Shown here piece after piece: positions 25,371 through 33,454 of a DNA stretch of 37,121 nucleotides. Source of the DNA: an uncultured Prolixibacteraceae bacterium (GTDB lineage: Bacteria; Bacteroidota; Bacteroidia; Bacteroidales; Prolixibacteraceae); the NCBI GenBank assembly GCA_903865775.1, contig CAIPKZ010000452.1:1-37121 (forward strand). The letters run 5' to 3'. Each line of letters opens with the position of its first letter. Position 1 is the first letter of the stretch. Below the pieces are notes generated by a model. That model ran no database searches. It saw only the letters and a program-made list of their open reading frames with translations, and was not told the DNA's origin. Both the position numbers and the translations under genes were made by a program.

Positions 25371-25406
25371 ATAGGTAGAGACGCACGGCCGTGCGTCTCT
25401 ACCTAT
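25371..25406. repeat. Perfect 36-bp palindrome
   Basis: ATAGGTAGAGACGCACGG is followed directly by its exact reverse complement, with no loop. It lies 12 bp past the end of the DUF2027/Smr gene and upstream of rnpB. From memory, the core GTAGAGACGCACG occurs as a dispersed palindrome in many Bacteroidota. There is no T-run after it on the minus strand. Confidence 0.85.
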
Positions 25407-25418
25407 GCAATATCATTT

Positions 25419-26462
25419 TTATGCGTTTTTCAGGATCACCATGGTAGCTCCGTAGCCGTATTCCTTAAAACTGGCATCCTGAAAATAGTATTTTTTGTAC
25501 TTGGTTGTGAGTTCTTTCCGGAGTTCCTGTTTGAGCGTACCATTTCCTATTCCATGAATAAAAACAATTCGCCGGGTACCGTTCACAATGGCTGTTTCCA
25601 ATTCATTCCGAAAACGACCAATCTGAACCTCAAGCATTTCGTGATTAGCCATGCCGTTCGTATCTTCAAGCAATTCCTGAATGTGCAGATCAATTTCAAC
25701 CAGATCGGGCGAAACGATTCGTTTCACGATAACTTTCGGTTCATCTTTGTCCTGAGACTTTTGGGTCAGATCGCTCTCGCTCAGCTTGGCCATTTCGTTT
25801 TTCAAATCAGGCTCGAGCAGCGAATAAATGATCACATTCTGAGTAAAATATTTCGTTTTTTCGTAGCTACCCAAACGATAAAATTTTGTTGGATTTAAAC
25901 GCAGGCTTTTGACCACAGGATTTTCAAGCTTTGCCGATTCTTCCCTGAAAAATAAAAGTTGAAACTGAAATTCAGGCAAATCACTCAGATCGAAACGACT
26001 GAAACTTTCCAGATACCGTTTGCTGTTCGGATTCATTTTCCCTGACTCAACACTTTTAAAAACCTTATCTTTCAGGTGACTGTAATTATAAAGCACAAAA
26101 TTATTACTGTCGTTCAACAGGTAAATCTTAAGTTCGCCTTCCACCGGATTTGCCTCATCCTGGGGAACACAGGCAAAAAACAGTACAGGTGCATCTTTCC
26201 CTGCAACATATTTTGGTTCAGCAACCGGCAATTCTTTTTTCACAGGTGCTTCCTCTGCCTTAACTGAAGCCCGGATGGCATTGGAGCGCCTTTGAGGATT
26301 CATCGAAAGGGTATCATCAACAATCACCACCTGGCTAATCAGTATTGGAACCTCAAATCCATTTTCATCTTCAACGCTCACCATCGTCTTGTTGATCACC
26401 GACTTCACTATGCCGCCACCTACTGCGTTTAAAAACCTTACCTTATCTCCTGATTTGATCAT
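25419..26462 (-). CDS. DUF2027 / Smr domain protein
   Basis: Predicted 347-aa cytoplasmic protein. The N-terminal 60 residues (GDKVRFLNAVGGGIVKSV) look like a small beta-barrel as in DUF2027 proteins. A middle DUF2027 domain follows (about 95-240). The last 85 residues form an Smr domain with IDLHIQELL and FIHGIGNGTLK; Smr domains of MutS2-type proteins act on nucleic acids. The combination is, as far as I recall, typical of Bacteroidota, and its cellular role is not established. It has a strong promoter at 26479-26508 and is divergent from queA. It ends near a perfect 36-bp palindrome and is not obviously in an operon with any neighbour. Confidence 0.88.
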   Translation of the reverse strand: MIKSGDKVRFLNAVGGGIVKSVINKTMVSVEDENGFEVPILISQVVIVDDTLSMNPQRRSNAIRASVKAEEAPVKKELPVAEPKYVAGKDAPVLFFACVPQDEANPVEGELKIYLLNDSNNFVLYNYSHLKDKVFKSVESGKMNPNSKRYLESFSRFDLSDLPEFQFQLLFFREESAKLENPVVKSLRLNPTKFYRLGSYEKTKYFTQNVIIYSLLEPDLKNEMAKLSESDLTQKSQDKDEPKVIVKRIVSPDLVEIDLHIQELLEDTNGMANHEMLEVQIGRFRNELETAIVNGTRRIVFIHGIGNGTLKQELRKELTTKYKKYYFQDASFKEYGYGATMVILKNA

Positions 26463-26478
26463 TTTCTAAAATTTTGCA

Positions 26479-26508
26479 CAAAACTACGATAATAGATACA
26501 AGACACAA
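26479..26508 (-). promoter_or_regulatory. Bacteroidota-type promoter of the DUF2027/Smr gene
   Basis: On the minus strand TTG (26508-26506) is followed after exactly 19 nt by TAGTTTTG (26486-26479), a full match to the TTG-N19-TAnnTTTG consensus. Start of transcription would be about 26476, some 14 nt before the start codon. Confidence 0.6.
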
Positions 26509-26516
26509 GATTTTAT

Positions 26517-26524
26517 TATTTTTG
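26517..26524 (+). promoter_or_regulatory. -7 promoter element of queA
   Basis: TATTTTTG matches TAnnTTTG and lies 14 bp before the queA start, so the leader would be very short. No TTG is found at the right distance upstream, so the match is only half of a promoter. Confidence 0.3.
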
Positions 26525-26538
26525 GCCAACGGAAACCT

Positions 26539-27777
26539 ATGGAAAATAATCTGCTTGAACAGGTAACCGGAATTTCGATGGATGAATATGCCTACGATTT
26601 ACCGGATGAAAAAATTGCAAAATATCCTCTCTCGGAGCGCGATCAATCGAAACTGCTGGTATGGAAGAATGGACAGATTCAGGATGAACAGTTCCGGAAT
26701 CTGTCTGAATTTCTGCCTACCGGAAGTTTACTGATTTTCAATAATACCAAGGTAATCCGCGCCCGTCTTCATTTTCAGAAGGAGACCGGTGCCCGGATTG
26801 AAATTTTCTGCCTCGATCCGTTTGAACCAGCCGACTACCAGATTTCTTTTCAATCGACAAAATCATGCATTTGGAAATGCATGATCGGCAATCAGAAAAA
26901 GTGGAAAGGTGAACGCTTACTAAAAACCATCCGGATTGATGGCACCGAAATTGAACTCTGTGCTGAACAAACTGATCCGGAAAAGAATAAAAGTCTGATC
27001 CGGTTTAGCTGGAATAATCCGGATTTTGAATTCTCACGAATCATCGAACAGGCTGGTTCGCTGCCCATTCCACCCTATCTGAACCGCGAAACAGAGTCGA
27101 GTGATTTGGAACGTTACCAAACCGTATATTCCAAGATTAAAGGTTCGGTTGCTGCACCAACTGCAGGACTTCACTTTACGGAAAAAGTCCTTGGTCATTT
27201 GGAAAAAGATGGCCATGAACTGGCAGAATTGACGCTTCACGTCGGCGCCGGAACTTTTCAACCGGTAAAAAGCGAAACGATTTCTGATCATGAAATGCAT
27301 TCCGAACATTTTTACATTACCCGTGATTTCCTGAATAAACTCACACATCACTCCGGAAAGAAAATTGCAGTCGGAACCACTTCGGTCCGGACACTTGAAA
27401 GTCTTTACTGGCTTGGAGTTCAGGCACACGAAAACCCTGAAATAAATATTGGAAATTTGAAAGTGTCGCAATGGGAAGCCTATCAAAAGCAAAGATCCCT
27501 GATTTCGGCCAACGATGCACTACTTTCGTTACTGAAGTTGCTTAACCGAAACCAGACCGATTATTTATCGGCATCCACTCAAATCATCATTGCACCGGGC
27601 TATCAATTCAGGATAATCGACGGAATGATCACCAATTTTCATCAGCCTAAAAGCACATTGCTTTTACTCATTTCGGCGTATCTGGGTGAAGATTGGCGAA
27701 AGATATACGATCACGCTTTGGCAAATAACTACCGATTTTTGAGTTATGGTGATAGCAATTTATATTTGAAAAAGTAA
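26539..27777 (+). CDS. queA: tRNA preQ1(34) S-adenosylmethionine ribosyltransferase-isomerase
   Basis: Predicted 412-aa cytoplasmic enzyme that transfers and isomerises the ribosyl part of S-adenosylmethionine onto preQ1 in tRNA, giving epoxyqueuosine. Visible family motifs are YDLPDEKIAKYPLSERDQSKLL near the N-terminus, LIFNNTKVIRARL, AAPTAGLHFTEKVL, TLHVGAGTFQPVK and NFHQPKSTLLLLISAYLGE near the C-terminus. It is longer than the roughly 350-aa E. coli protein, mostly through an N-terminal extension and loops, which I believe is common in Bacteroidota. The gene is single, divergent from the DUF2027/Smr gene and convergent with the phosphate transporter gene. Confidence 0.95.
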   Translation: MENNLLEQVTGISMDEYAYDLPDEKIAKYPLSERDQSKLLVWKNGQIQDEQFRNLSEFLPTGSLLIFNNTKVIRARLHFQKETGARIEIFCLDPFEPADYQISFQSTKSCIWKCMIGNQKKWKGERLLKTIRIDGTEIELCAEQTDPEKNKSLIRFSWNNPDFEFSRIIEQAGSLPIPPYLNRETESSDLERYQTVYSKIKGSVAAPTAGLHFTEKVLGHLEKDGHELAELTLHVGAGTFQPVKSETISDHEMHSEHFYITRDFLNKLTHHSGKKIAVGTTSVRTLESLYWLGVQAHENPEINIGNLKVSQWEAYQKQRSLISANDALLSLLKLLNRNQTDYLSASTQIIIAPGYQFRIIDGMITNFHQPKSTLLLLISAYLGEDWRKIYDHALANNYRFLSYGDSNLYLKK

Positions 27778-27819
27778 AGGACTGAAGATGGTTCAATGGT
27801 TAGTCGGCCAATTTCAAAC

Positions 27820-27860
27820 TGAATGGTTGAATAACCCTGCATTAACAATAAAACCATTCA
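27820..27860. terminator. Weak hairpin between convergent queA and pit genes
   Basis: TGAATGGTT (27820-27828) pairs with AACCATTCA (27852-27860). The surrounding 100 bp repeats variants of CAATGGTT/AACCATT four or five times, in both directions. There is no clear T-run, so it could be a bidirectional terminator or just a low-complexity intergenic repeat. Confidence 0.35.
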
Positions 27861-27881
27861 ACAATCTTACCATTAAACCAT

Positions 27882-28925
27882 TTAAACGAAGTTTACAAGT
27901 TCGAAAATTTTATAAATTCCTGCCGCTAAAAGCATTGAAACCGGAATGGTCAAAATCCATGCATATAGTAAATTCACCGTAACTCCCCAGCGAACAGCAG
28001 AGACACGCTTTGTTAATCCGACACCCATGATTGCTCCGGTAATGGTATGAGTTGTGCTAACTGGGATACCAAATGCTTCAGTGCCAAACAGCATCAAGGC
28101 TCCTGCCCCCTCGGCTGCAACTCCATCAAACGGAGTAAGTTTGGTGATTTTACTTCCCATTGTTTTCACAATTCTCCAGCCCCCCATTAAAGTTCCTGCA
28201 GCGATAGAGGCATGGCACCCGATTACAATCCAGAATGGAATTGTGTCAATTTTACCATTTTCAGTAAATGTAATATTTGCCCAGTCAGGTATTTGAGAAG
28301 GATCTACTGAATGAAAAAACACGAGAATAGCTGCTGTAATAATACCCATTACTTTTTGGGCATCATTCCCTCCATGACCTAAACTAAACATGGCCGATGA
28401 AAACAGCTGTCCAACTTTAAACCACCGTTTCATTCTGAAAGGATTAAAACTTTTAAAAATCCATAACATGGCGACCGATAGCAAATAGGAAAGTACCATC
28501 CCAATCATTGGTGCGAGAAAAATAAATGCGGCAATTTTTATGATTTTTCCGGAATGAACAACCTCCCAACCACCAAAGGCAATTGCAGCACCGGCAAAAC
28601 CACCAACAAGGGTATGTGATGAACTTGAAGGAATTCCCAAATACCAGGTCAGTAAATTCCAGATAATAGCTGCAATTATACCAGCCAATATGACTTGTAG
28701 GGTAATAAAATCAGTATTTACAACTTTAGCGATTGTGTCAACGATATGAAGTTTAAAAACTAAAAAGGCAACCAAATTAAAAAATGCTGCCCATATTACG
28801 GCCTGTACAGGTGTCAGTACTTTTGTTGAAACAACAGTTGCAATTGAGTTTGCTGCATCGTGAAAACCATTGATGTAATCAAAAATAAAAGCAAGGATAA
28901 TGATAACGATTAATAATGTAAACAT
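27882..28925 (-). CDS. pit: PiT-family inorganic phosphate transporter
   Basis: Predicted 347-aa inner-membrane protein with about ten membrane segments. The duplicated PiT signatures are present: NGFHDAANSIATVVST (19-34) in the first half and LGHGGNDAQKVMGI in the second, with GIPSSSSHTLVGG and GIPVSTTHTITGA as the paired repeats. PiT proteins carry metal-phosphate with protons, or phosphate with sodium, at low affinity. It follows the DUF47 gene after 42 bp, the standard arrangement in which the PhoU-like protein controls the transporter. The symbol is used for family membership. Confidence 0.93.
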   Translation of the reverse strand: MFTLLIVIIILAFIFDYINGFHDAANSIATVVSTKVLTPVQAVIWAAFFNLVAFLVFKLHIVDTIAKVVNTDFITLQVILAGIIAAIIWNLLTWYLGIPSSSSHTLVGGFAGAAIAFGGWEVVHSGKIIKIAAFIFLAPMIGMVLSYLLSVAMLWIFKSFNPFRMKRWFKVGQLFSSAMFSLGHGGNDAQKVMGIITAAILVFFHSVDPSQIPDWANITFTENGKIDTIPFWIVIGCHASIAAGTLMGGWRIVKTMGSKITKLTPFDGVAAEGAGALMLFGTEAFGIPVSTTHTITGAIMGVGLTKRVSAVRWGVTVNLLYAWILTIPVSMLLAAGIYKIFELVNFV

Positions 28926-28967
28926 AGCCTGAAATAAAGAGTTTAGAAATTAAAAACTGATTCTGAA

Positions 28968-29615
28968 TCAGGCGTATTTTACCAGAATGGTTTTCACAAC
29001 ATCCGAAACATCTTCAATTTTATTGGCAATTTTTTCAATATTCTGAAGTATTTCTTTTTGTTTGATCAGTTCAATCGGGTCTTTTTCGTTTTCAAAAAGG
29101 CTTGAAATAGCCATACGATAAAATTCATCCACACGGCTTTCCAATTTATTCAGTTCTTTGCAGGCTTTCATAACTTGTTGATAATTTCTAAAATCATGAA
29201 GACCACCAACAGCAACTTTAATTTGAAGACATCCTTTATGAATTATGGCAACCATTTCCTTCATGTAGGTACTGAAATTGGTGCATCGATAAAGTTCAAC
29301 CTTTCCAGACAAACCATAAATCAAATCTACAACATCATCAATTTTTGAAGTTAATTCACTTATATCTTCTCGGTCAAAAGGTGTAATGAATGTGTGATTT
29401 AACGAATCAAAAATCTGATTGGTAAATTCATCACCCTTCTTTTCTAATGCTTTGATCGTTAACCCTATTGCTCTTCTTTCCTCCAACTCCGTAGAATTGA
29501 TTAGTTTTTCCAGAGCCGCTGAAGCTTCAATGGCATTCTCCGCTGCCTGATTAAACATGGCATAAAATTTCGTTTCTTTTGGAACAAAGAACTTAAGTAA
29601 ACCGGTTAAATTCAT
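28968..29615 (-). CDS. DUF47 / PhoU-like phosphate transport regulator
   Basis: Predicted 215-aa all-helical cytoplasmic protein of the DUF47 family (TIGR00153-type). Recognisable stretches are FYAMFNQAAENAIEAS near the N-terminus, FDREDISELTSKIDDVVD in the middle and IEKIANKIEDVSDVVKTILVKYA at the C-terminus. The acidic ExxD and DxxD patterns are the likely metal-binding sites shared with PhoU. Such proteins associate with PiT transporters and are thought to gate them. It is first in a two-gene operon with the transporter. The upstream region shows only an imperfect -7 (CATCTTTG at 29664-29657). Confidence 0.9.
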   Translation of the reverse strand: MNLTGLLKFFVPKETKFYAMFNQAAENAIEASAALEKLINSTELEERRAIGLTIKALEKKGDEFTNQIFDSLNHTFITPFDREDISELTSKIDDVVDLIYGLSGKVELYRCTNFSTYMKEMVAIIHKGCLQIKVAVGGLHDFRNYQQVMKACKELNKLESRVDEFYRMAISSLFENEKDPIELIKQKEILQNIEKIANKIEDVSDVVKTILVKYA

Positions 29616-29907
29616 ATCATTTGTTTTAATGAAAATTCAATTTGAAAAATTCGCAACAAAGATGCAAATAAGAATTACTTCAGAACTACGAACTTTAATA
29701 TAAATGTAATATTAACCCTAATATTTAATCGTTTTGTAATATTCTTACAGCAACAGCAATTTATGAATTGACAATGCATCAAAAAATCCTGCAAGCAAAA
29801 ATAAAATGACAAATATCAACCAGCAGATCGGTTTCCATTCACTCAGAATTATTACTTTTGCGGACAACAAAATGAATGCATAGGCGTTTTAGCTGCATTA
29901 CTTTGAA
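29616..29907. other. AT-rich spacer between divergent DUF47 and hem-side genes
   Basis: This 292-bp stretch holds no recognisable gene, tRNA or strong hairpin. TACTTTTG at 29853-29860 matches the -7 consensus for plus-strand transcription but lacks a -33 TTG at proper spacing. ATG-AAT-GCA-TAG at 29872-29883 is in frame with the next gene but is closed by two TAG codons. Confidence 0.4.
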
Positions 29908-30297
29908 TTGATTATTCATTTAAATACATCGACTGTGTTTTTTCTCGGACTATTATCAACACCATTGCCTTATCTGTTGCTGGCCGCATTTTATTTTTTC
30001 GGCTTCGCTATGGGTTTGTTCAATAATAGCAACGGAGAAGAATCTAAAGAGGCAACTGTTTCAGTCACCATACCGGCAGATGTAAAAGCAAACACAAACG
30101 ATCAGCCTACTTTTTATTATCAAACATACCAGGACAACTTTCAGTCTCAAACTGCCTCCGGCATTCTGACTGAAGATCAGGAGTCCATAATTTCACCCGA
30201 TACCGGAACAAATCCATTTCAATTCAGGAACACTCAGGTTCATGAATTTCTGCACTCCGGTTTTCAATTCTCCCGCCCTCCCCCATCAGCTTGCTAA
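29908..30297 (+). CDS. Small membrane-anchored protein of unknown function, TTG start
   Basis: Predicted 129 aa with one strong hydrophobic segment, LLLAAFYFFGFAMGLF (residues 23-38), preceded by FLGLLSTPLPY. A polar, Gln/Thr/Ser-rich cytoplasmic or periplasmic part follows, without recognised motif. The only upstream in-frame starts are TTG at 29908 or CTG; in-frame TAG codons at 29881 and 29890 exclude an ATG further upstream, and the next ATG is inside the membrane segment. I think it is real because codon use and the membrane segment look protein-like, and I have a vague memory of similar small proteins ahead of hemA in Bacteroidota. It lies 125 bp upstream of hemA on the same strand. Confidence 0.5.
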   Translation: MIIHLNTSTVFFLGLLSTPLPYLLLAAFYFFGFAMGLFNNSNGEESKEATVSVTIPADVKANTNDQPTFYYQTYQDNFQSQTASGILTEDQESIISPDTGTNPFQFRNTQVHEFLHSGFQFSRPPPSAC

Positions 30298-30364
30298 ATT
30301 AGAAAGTTTGCACATTTTTTATTCTGAATAGGTTGCAATTCCTGAGGATTCAGGTCAATCGGCA

Positions 30365-30394
30365 TTGTATCTTATCTTGTGCAGATTAGTTTTT
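30365..30394 (+). promoter_or_regulatory. Candidate promoter of the hemACDB operon
   Basis: TTG (30365-30367) is followed after 19 nt by TAGTTTTT (30387-30394), one base off TAnnTTTG. This would start transcription near 30401, about 22 nt before hemA. Confidence 0.4.
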
Positions 30395-30422
30395 CATTAG
30401 CAATCCTGATAAAGATATATTT

Positions 30423-31676
30423 ATGATAGGGGTGATAGGAATCAGCTACAAAACAGCGCCACTCGAGATTCGCGAAAATTTTTCATTTGCAAAAGAAGAA
30501 ATAGTTCCGTTTTCAGAACTGCTTCAACAGGAAACCGAGATTTCAGATTTGGTACTTATTTCAACTTGCAACCGCACAGAGATTTATTTTTCACAGAATG
30601 TTCACGACAGTCAGACCGCATTTGAGTTAGTGTACGAGGTGATCAAAAAATTCAAGGGAATAACTGATCATTGCTGGCATTACTTTTACCACCGTTCCAA
30701 TACCGGTGCTGTGCGTCATTTATTCGAAGTGAGTTCCGGTTTGGATTCGCTCATCATCGGCGAAGATCAGATTATTGGTCAGGTAAAGGATGCCTACGTG
30801 ACTTGTACCGAATTGGCCTTGACCGATGCTGTTCTGATGCGTCTTTTCCAGAAATCATTTGAAGCAGGAAAACGTGTTCGCTCTGAAACCGGGATAAAAC
30901 TGGGAATTACTTCGGTAAGCAGCGCTGCAGTGGAAATGTGCTCGTGTTTGCTTGACGGGGTAAGCGACAAAAGCGTTCTCCTCGTCGGTGCCGGTGAAAC
31001 CGGAAATCTGGCTTTACAAAACATACATAAGAAAGGTGTAAAACAAATTGCAGTAACCAACCGCACCATCGAAAAAGCCGAAAAGACTGCCACTAAATAC
31101 AAAGGAAAAACAATCCCTTTCGAATCGTTTGATAAATATTTGCACGGCTTTGACATCGTAATGATTGCGACTTCATCGCCAAAACCTATCATCACCGCCG
31201 AAATGGTGAACCATAACCTGCTGATCAGGCCAGGCCACAAACAGGTATACATCGATTTGTCAGTTCCCCGAAACATCGAGAGTGCTGTCGGTGAAATCGA
31301 TGGCATCGAATTACTTGGTGTTGACGACCTTCAGGAAATCGTGAATCAAACGACCGAAAAAAAGAAGGAAAGCGCAGAAAAAGCAAAGTTTATCATCGAC
31401 GAAGTTGTCAGTGATTTCTCTGAATGGCTGGCCAGCCGCTCACTTCGTCCGGCCATAAACACCATAACTACAAATATTCAGGCCGTAAATCTGGAAGAAA
31501 TGACCACCTACCGAAAGGTAAATACTCCGGAAATGCAGGAAATTATTGATGATTACGCGAAACATCTTACCCAACGGTACACCCGCTTGCTGATTAAAAA
31601 TCTCAAGGATTTGACCGACAACGGGAAAAACGTTGATTCGCTGAAAATAATCAACGATTTATTTAATTTCGCCTAA
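30423..31676 (+). CDS. hemA: Glutamyl-tRNA reductase
   Basis: Predicted 417-aa cytoplasmic enzyme that reduces glutamyl-tRNA(Glu) to glutamate-1-semialdehyde with NADPH, the first committed step of C5-route tetrapyrrole synthesis. Visible are SYKTAPLEIREN (8-19), STCNRTEIYF with the nucleophile Cys49, the substrate-site segment GLDSLIIGEDQIIGQVKDAY, and the NADPH loop LLVGAGETGNLA. The C-terminal dimerisation helices follow. Length agrees with the family. It heads a plus-strand cluster with hemC (47 bp on), hemD, hemB and hemL; a good promoter candidate sits at 30365-30394. Confidence 0.96.
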   Translation: MIGVIGISYKTAPLEIRENFSFAKEEIVPFSELLQQETEISDLVLISTCNRTEIYFSQNVHDSQTAFELVYEVIKKFKGITDHCWHYFYHRSNTGAVRHLFEVSSGLDSLIIGEDQIIGQVKDAYVTCTELALTDAVLMRLFQKSFEAGKRVRSETGIKLGITSVSSAAVEMCSCLLDGVSDKSVLLVGAGETGNLALQNIHKKGVKQIAVTNRTIEKAEKTATKYKGKTIPFESFDKYLHGFDIVMIATSSPKPIITAEMVNHNLLIRPGHKQVYIDLSVPRNIESAVGEIDGIELLGVDDLQEIVNQTTEKKKESAEKAKFIIDEVVSDFSEWLASRSLRPAINTITTNIQAVNLEEMTTYRKVNTPEMQEIIDDYAKHLTQRYTRLLIKNLKDLTDNGKNVDSLKIINDLFNFA

Positions 31677-31723
31677 ATTAATTTCGCAGCATTCCGGCTT
31701 AGGTTTGCTTTTTATCGATTAGA

Positions 31724-32662
31724 ATGAAAAAAACGATACGCATCGGCACCCGTGGAAGCCAACTCGCTCTTTATCAGGCAAAAAAAGTTAAAGCCACACT
31801 CGAAAAAATCTTTCCTGACTTACAGGTTGATCTGAAAATAATAAAAACAAAAGGTGATAAAATTCTGGATGTTGCACTTTCAAAAATCGGCGACAAAGGT
31901 TTGTTCACCAAAGAAATTGAAAACGAGCTGATAGACGGATCGGTTGATCTGGCTGTACACAGTTTAAAAGATTTACCTACCACTTTGCCCGAAGGCTTGA
32001 AATTAGGAGCCGTTCTGGAACGTGGAGAATTCCGCGATGCGCTGGTCAGTTTGAACGGCAAAAAGCTTGCTGATCTTAAACCAGGTGATGTGATTGCAAC
32101 GTCCAGTTTGCGCAGGATTGCCGGACTTCTGAAAATAAACGATCAAATCATAATCAAAGATATTCGTGGAAATGTCAATTCACGCCTCCAGAAAATGGAA
32201 GAAGGTTACTGCGATGCCATGATCATGGCTGCTGCCGGACTTCAACGCCTTGGACTTGAAAGTTACATCACTGAAATCATCGATCCTGAGCTGCTTATGC
32301 CAGCGGTAAGTCAGGGCGCCATTGCCATTGAAACCCGGCTGAATGATCCTGAAATCGATCTGCTGATGGAAAAACTGAATCATACAGAAACATGGAATAC
32401 GGTGATTGCTGAACGTGCTTTTCTGGCGCACCTTCAGGGAGGCTGCCAGGTTCCGCTCGGATGTTATTCAAAAATCAAAGATGGGATTCTGGAAATGAGC
32501 GGATTTGTGGCTTCGGTGGATGGAAAACAATACATCAGGGAAGACATTTCAGGAGACCTGTTAAACGGTAAAGAAATAGGAGTTGAATTAGGCGAAAAAA
32601 TGCTCAAAAAAGGTGCAGGAGAAATCCTGGATCAGATCAAATCAAGCAACAACACGCATTAG
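31724..32662 (+). CDS. hemC: Porphobilinogen deaminase (hydroxymethylbilane synthase)
   Basis: Predicted 312-aa cytoplasmic enzyme that joins four porphobilinogen molecules into hydroxymethylbilane. Motifs: IGTRGSQLALYQA (7-19), HSLKDLPTTLPEG with catalytic Asp83, TSSLRRIAGL (127-136), DIRGNVNSRLQK (146-157), and LQGGCQVPLG with Cys241, which carries the dipyrromethane cofactor. Normal family length. The stop codon lies 4 bp before the hemD start, so translation is probably coupled. Confidence 0.97.
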   Translation: MKKTIRIGTRGSQLALYQAKKVKATLEKIFPDLQVDLKIIKTKGDKILDVALSKIGDKGLFTKEIENELIDGSVDLAVHSLKDLPTTLPEGLKLGAVLERGEFRDALVSLNGKKLADLKPGDVIATSSLRRIAGLLKINDQIIIKDIRGNVNSRLQKMEEGYCDAMIMAAAGLQRLGLESYITEIIDPELLMPAVSQGAIAIETRLNDPEIDLLMEKLNHTETWNTVIAERAFLAHLQGGCQVPLGCYSKIKDGILEMSGFVASVDGKQYIREDISGDLLNGKEIGVELGEKMLKKGAGEILDQIKSSNNTH

Positions 32663-32666
32663 GATT

Positions 32667-33443
32667 ATGGGCAAACTACTCGAAAACAAAGTTTTTATTT
32701 CGACCAGGCCTGCCGGGCAGTCAGCTGAATTGGAGATCCTTTTGACAGAAGAATCGGCAACATTAATTGCCATGCCAACCATTGAAGTTAAACCATTGCC
32801 GCTCGACGAGTCTGCCTGGTTGCAGCTGAAAAACCTCGGTTCGTTCAATTGGATTGTTTTTACCAGTCCGAATGGCTTAAAATATTTTTTTGAGGCACTA
32901 TTTGAACTTCAAAATAATTACGGACTTCCGGAGCATTTAAAAATTGCAGTAGTCGGTAAAAAGACAGCTGCTCATCTGGAATGTTATGGCACTTCTGCTT
33001 CATTTATCAATCTGGGAAATACCGCCGAGGATTTTGTTGCCGACTTTTTTCACCGGGTCAATCTGGGTGAACGGGTACTCTTTCCGATAGGCAATCTGGC
33101 CCGAAGTGTAATCGAAGATAAAATTTCAAAGAAGGCCGTTTGTACCCGTATTCTTTTCTATGAAACGATACTTCCTGAAACTGTTGACAGCGAAGCGCTT
33201 CAGTTGGTTGTGAATGATCAGTACGACATGATTGTACTTACCAGTCCTTCATGTTGCAACAACTTACTTCACCTGATTTCAGGAAAAACCGATCCGGTAA
33301 AGCTCCGGTTGGTCTGCATCGGACAAACTACTTCAGCAGAAGTTATCCGAAATGGCATTGAACCTTTGATTACTGCCGGAACCGCCAATTCACAGGGAAT
33401 TTATACAGCCATCATCAATTATTTTCAGAAAAAACAATTTTAA
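32667..33443 (+). CDS. hemD: Uroporphyrinogen-III synthase
   Basis: Predicted 258-aa cytoplasmic enzyme that cyclises hydroxymethylbilane with inversion of ring D. The family is weakly conserved, but the two-lobed Rossmann-like pattern is visible: VFISTRPAGQSAEL and NWIVFTSPNGLKYFFEA in lobe one, LFPIGNLARSVIED and DMIVLTSPSCCNNLL then CIGQTTSAEVIRNGI in lobe two. I take the ATG at 32667 (MGKLLENKVFISTRP), preceded by TTAGGATT, rather than an in-frame ATG at 32613 inside hemC. Identity is supported strongly by its place between hemC (4-bp gap) and hemB (11-bp gap). Confidence 0.92.
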   Translation: MGKLLENKVFISTRPAGQSAELEILLTEESATLIAMPTIEVKPLPLDESAWLQLKNLGSFNWIVFTSPNGLKYFFEALFELQNNYGLPEHLKIAVVGKKTAAHLECYGTSASFINLGNTAEDFVADFFHRVNLGERVLFPIGNLARSVIEDKISKKAVCTRILFYETILPETVDSEALQLVVNDQYDMIVLTSPSCCNNLLHLISGKTDPVKLRLVCIGQTTSAEVIRNGIEPLITAGTANSQGIYTAIINYFQKKQF

Positions 33444-33454
33444 ATATCTAAATT

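Noticed and set aside
27788-27982. 64-codon open frame between queA and pit
   Set aside because: It consists of AACCATT-type low-complexity repeats and the antisense end of the transporter gene.
32613-32666. Upstream ATG for hemD inside hemC
   Set aside because: The 18 added residues are the shifted frame of the hemC 3' end. MGKLLENKVFISTRP with a 4-bp gap after hemC fits the family.
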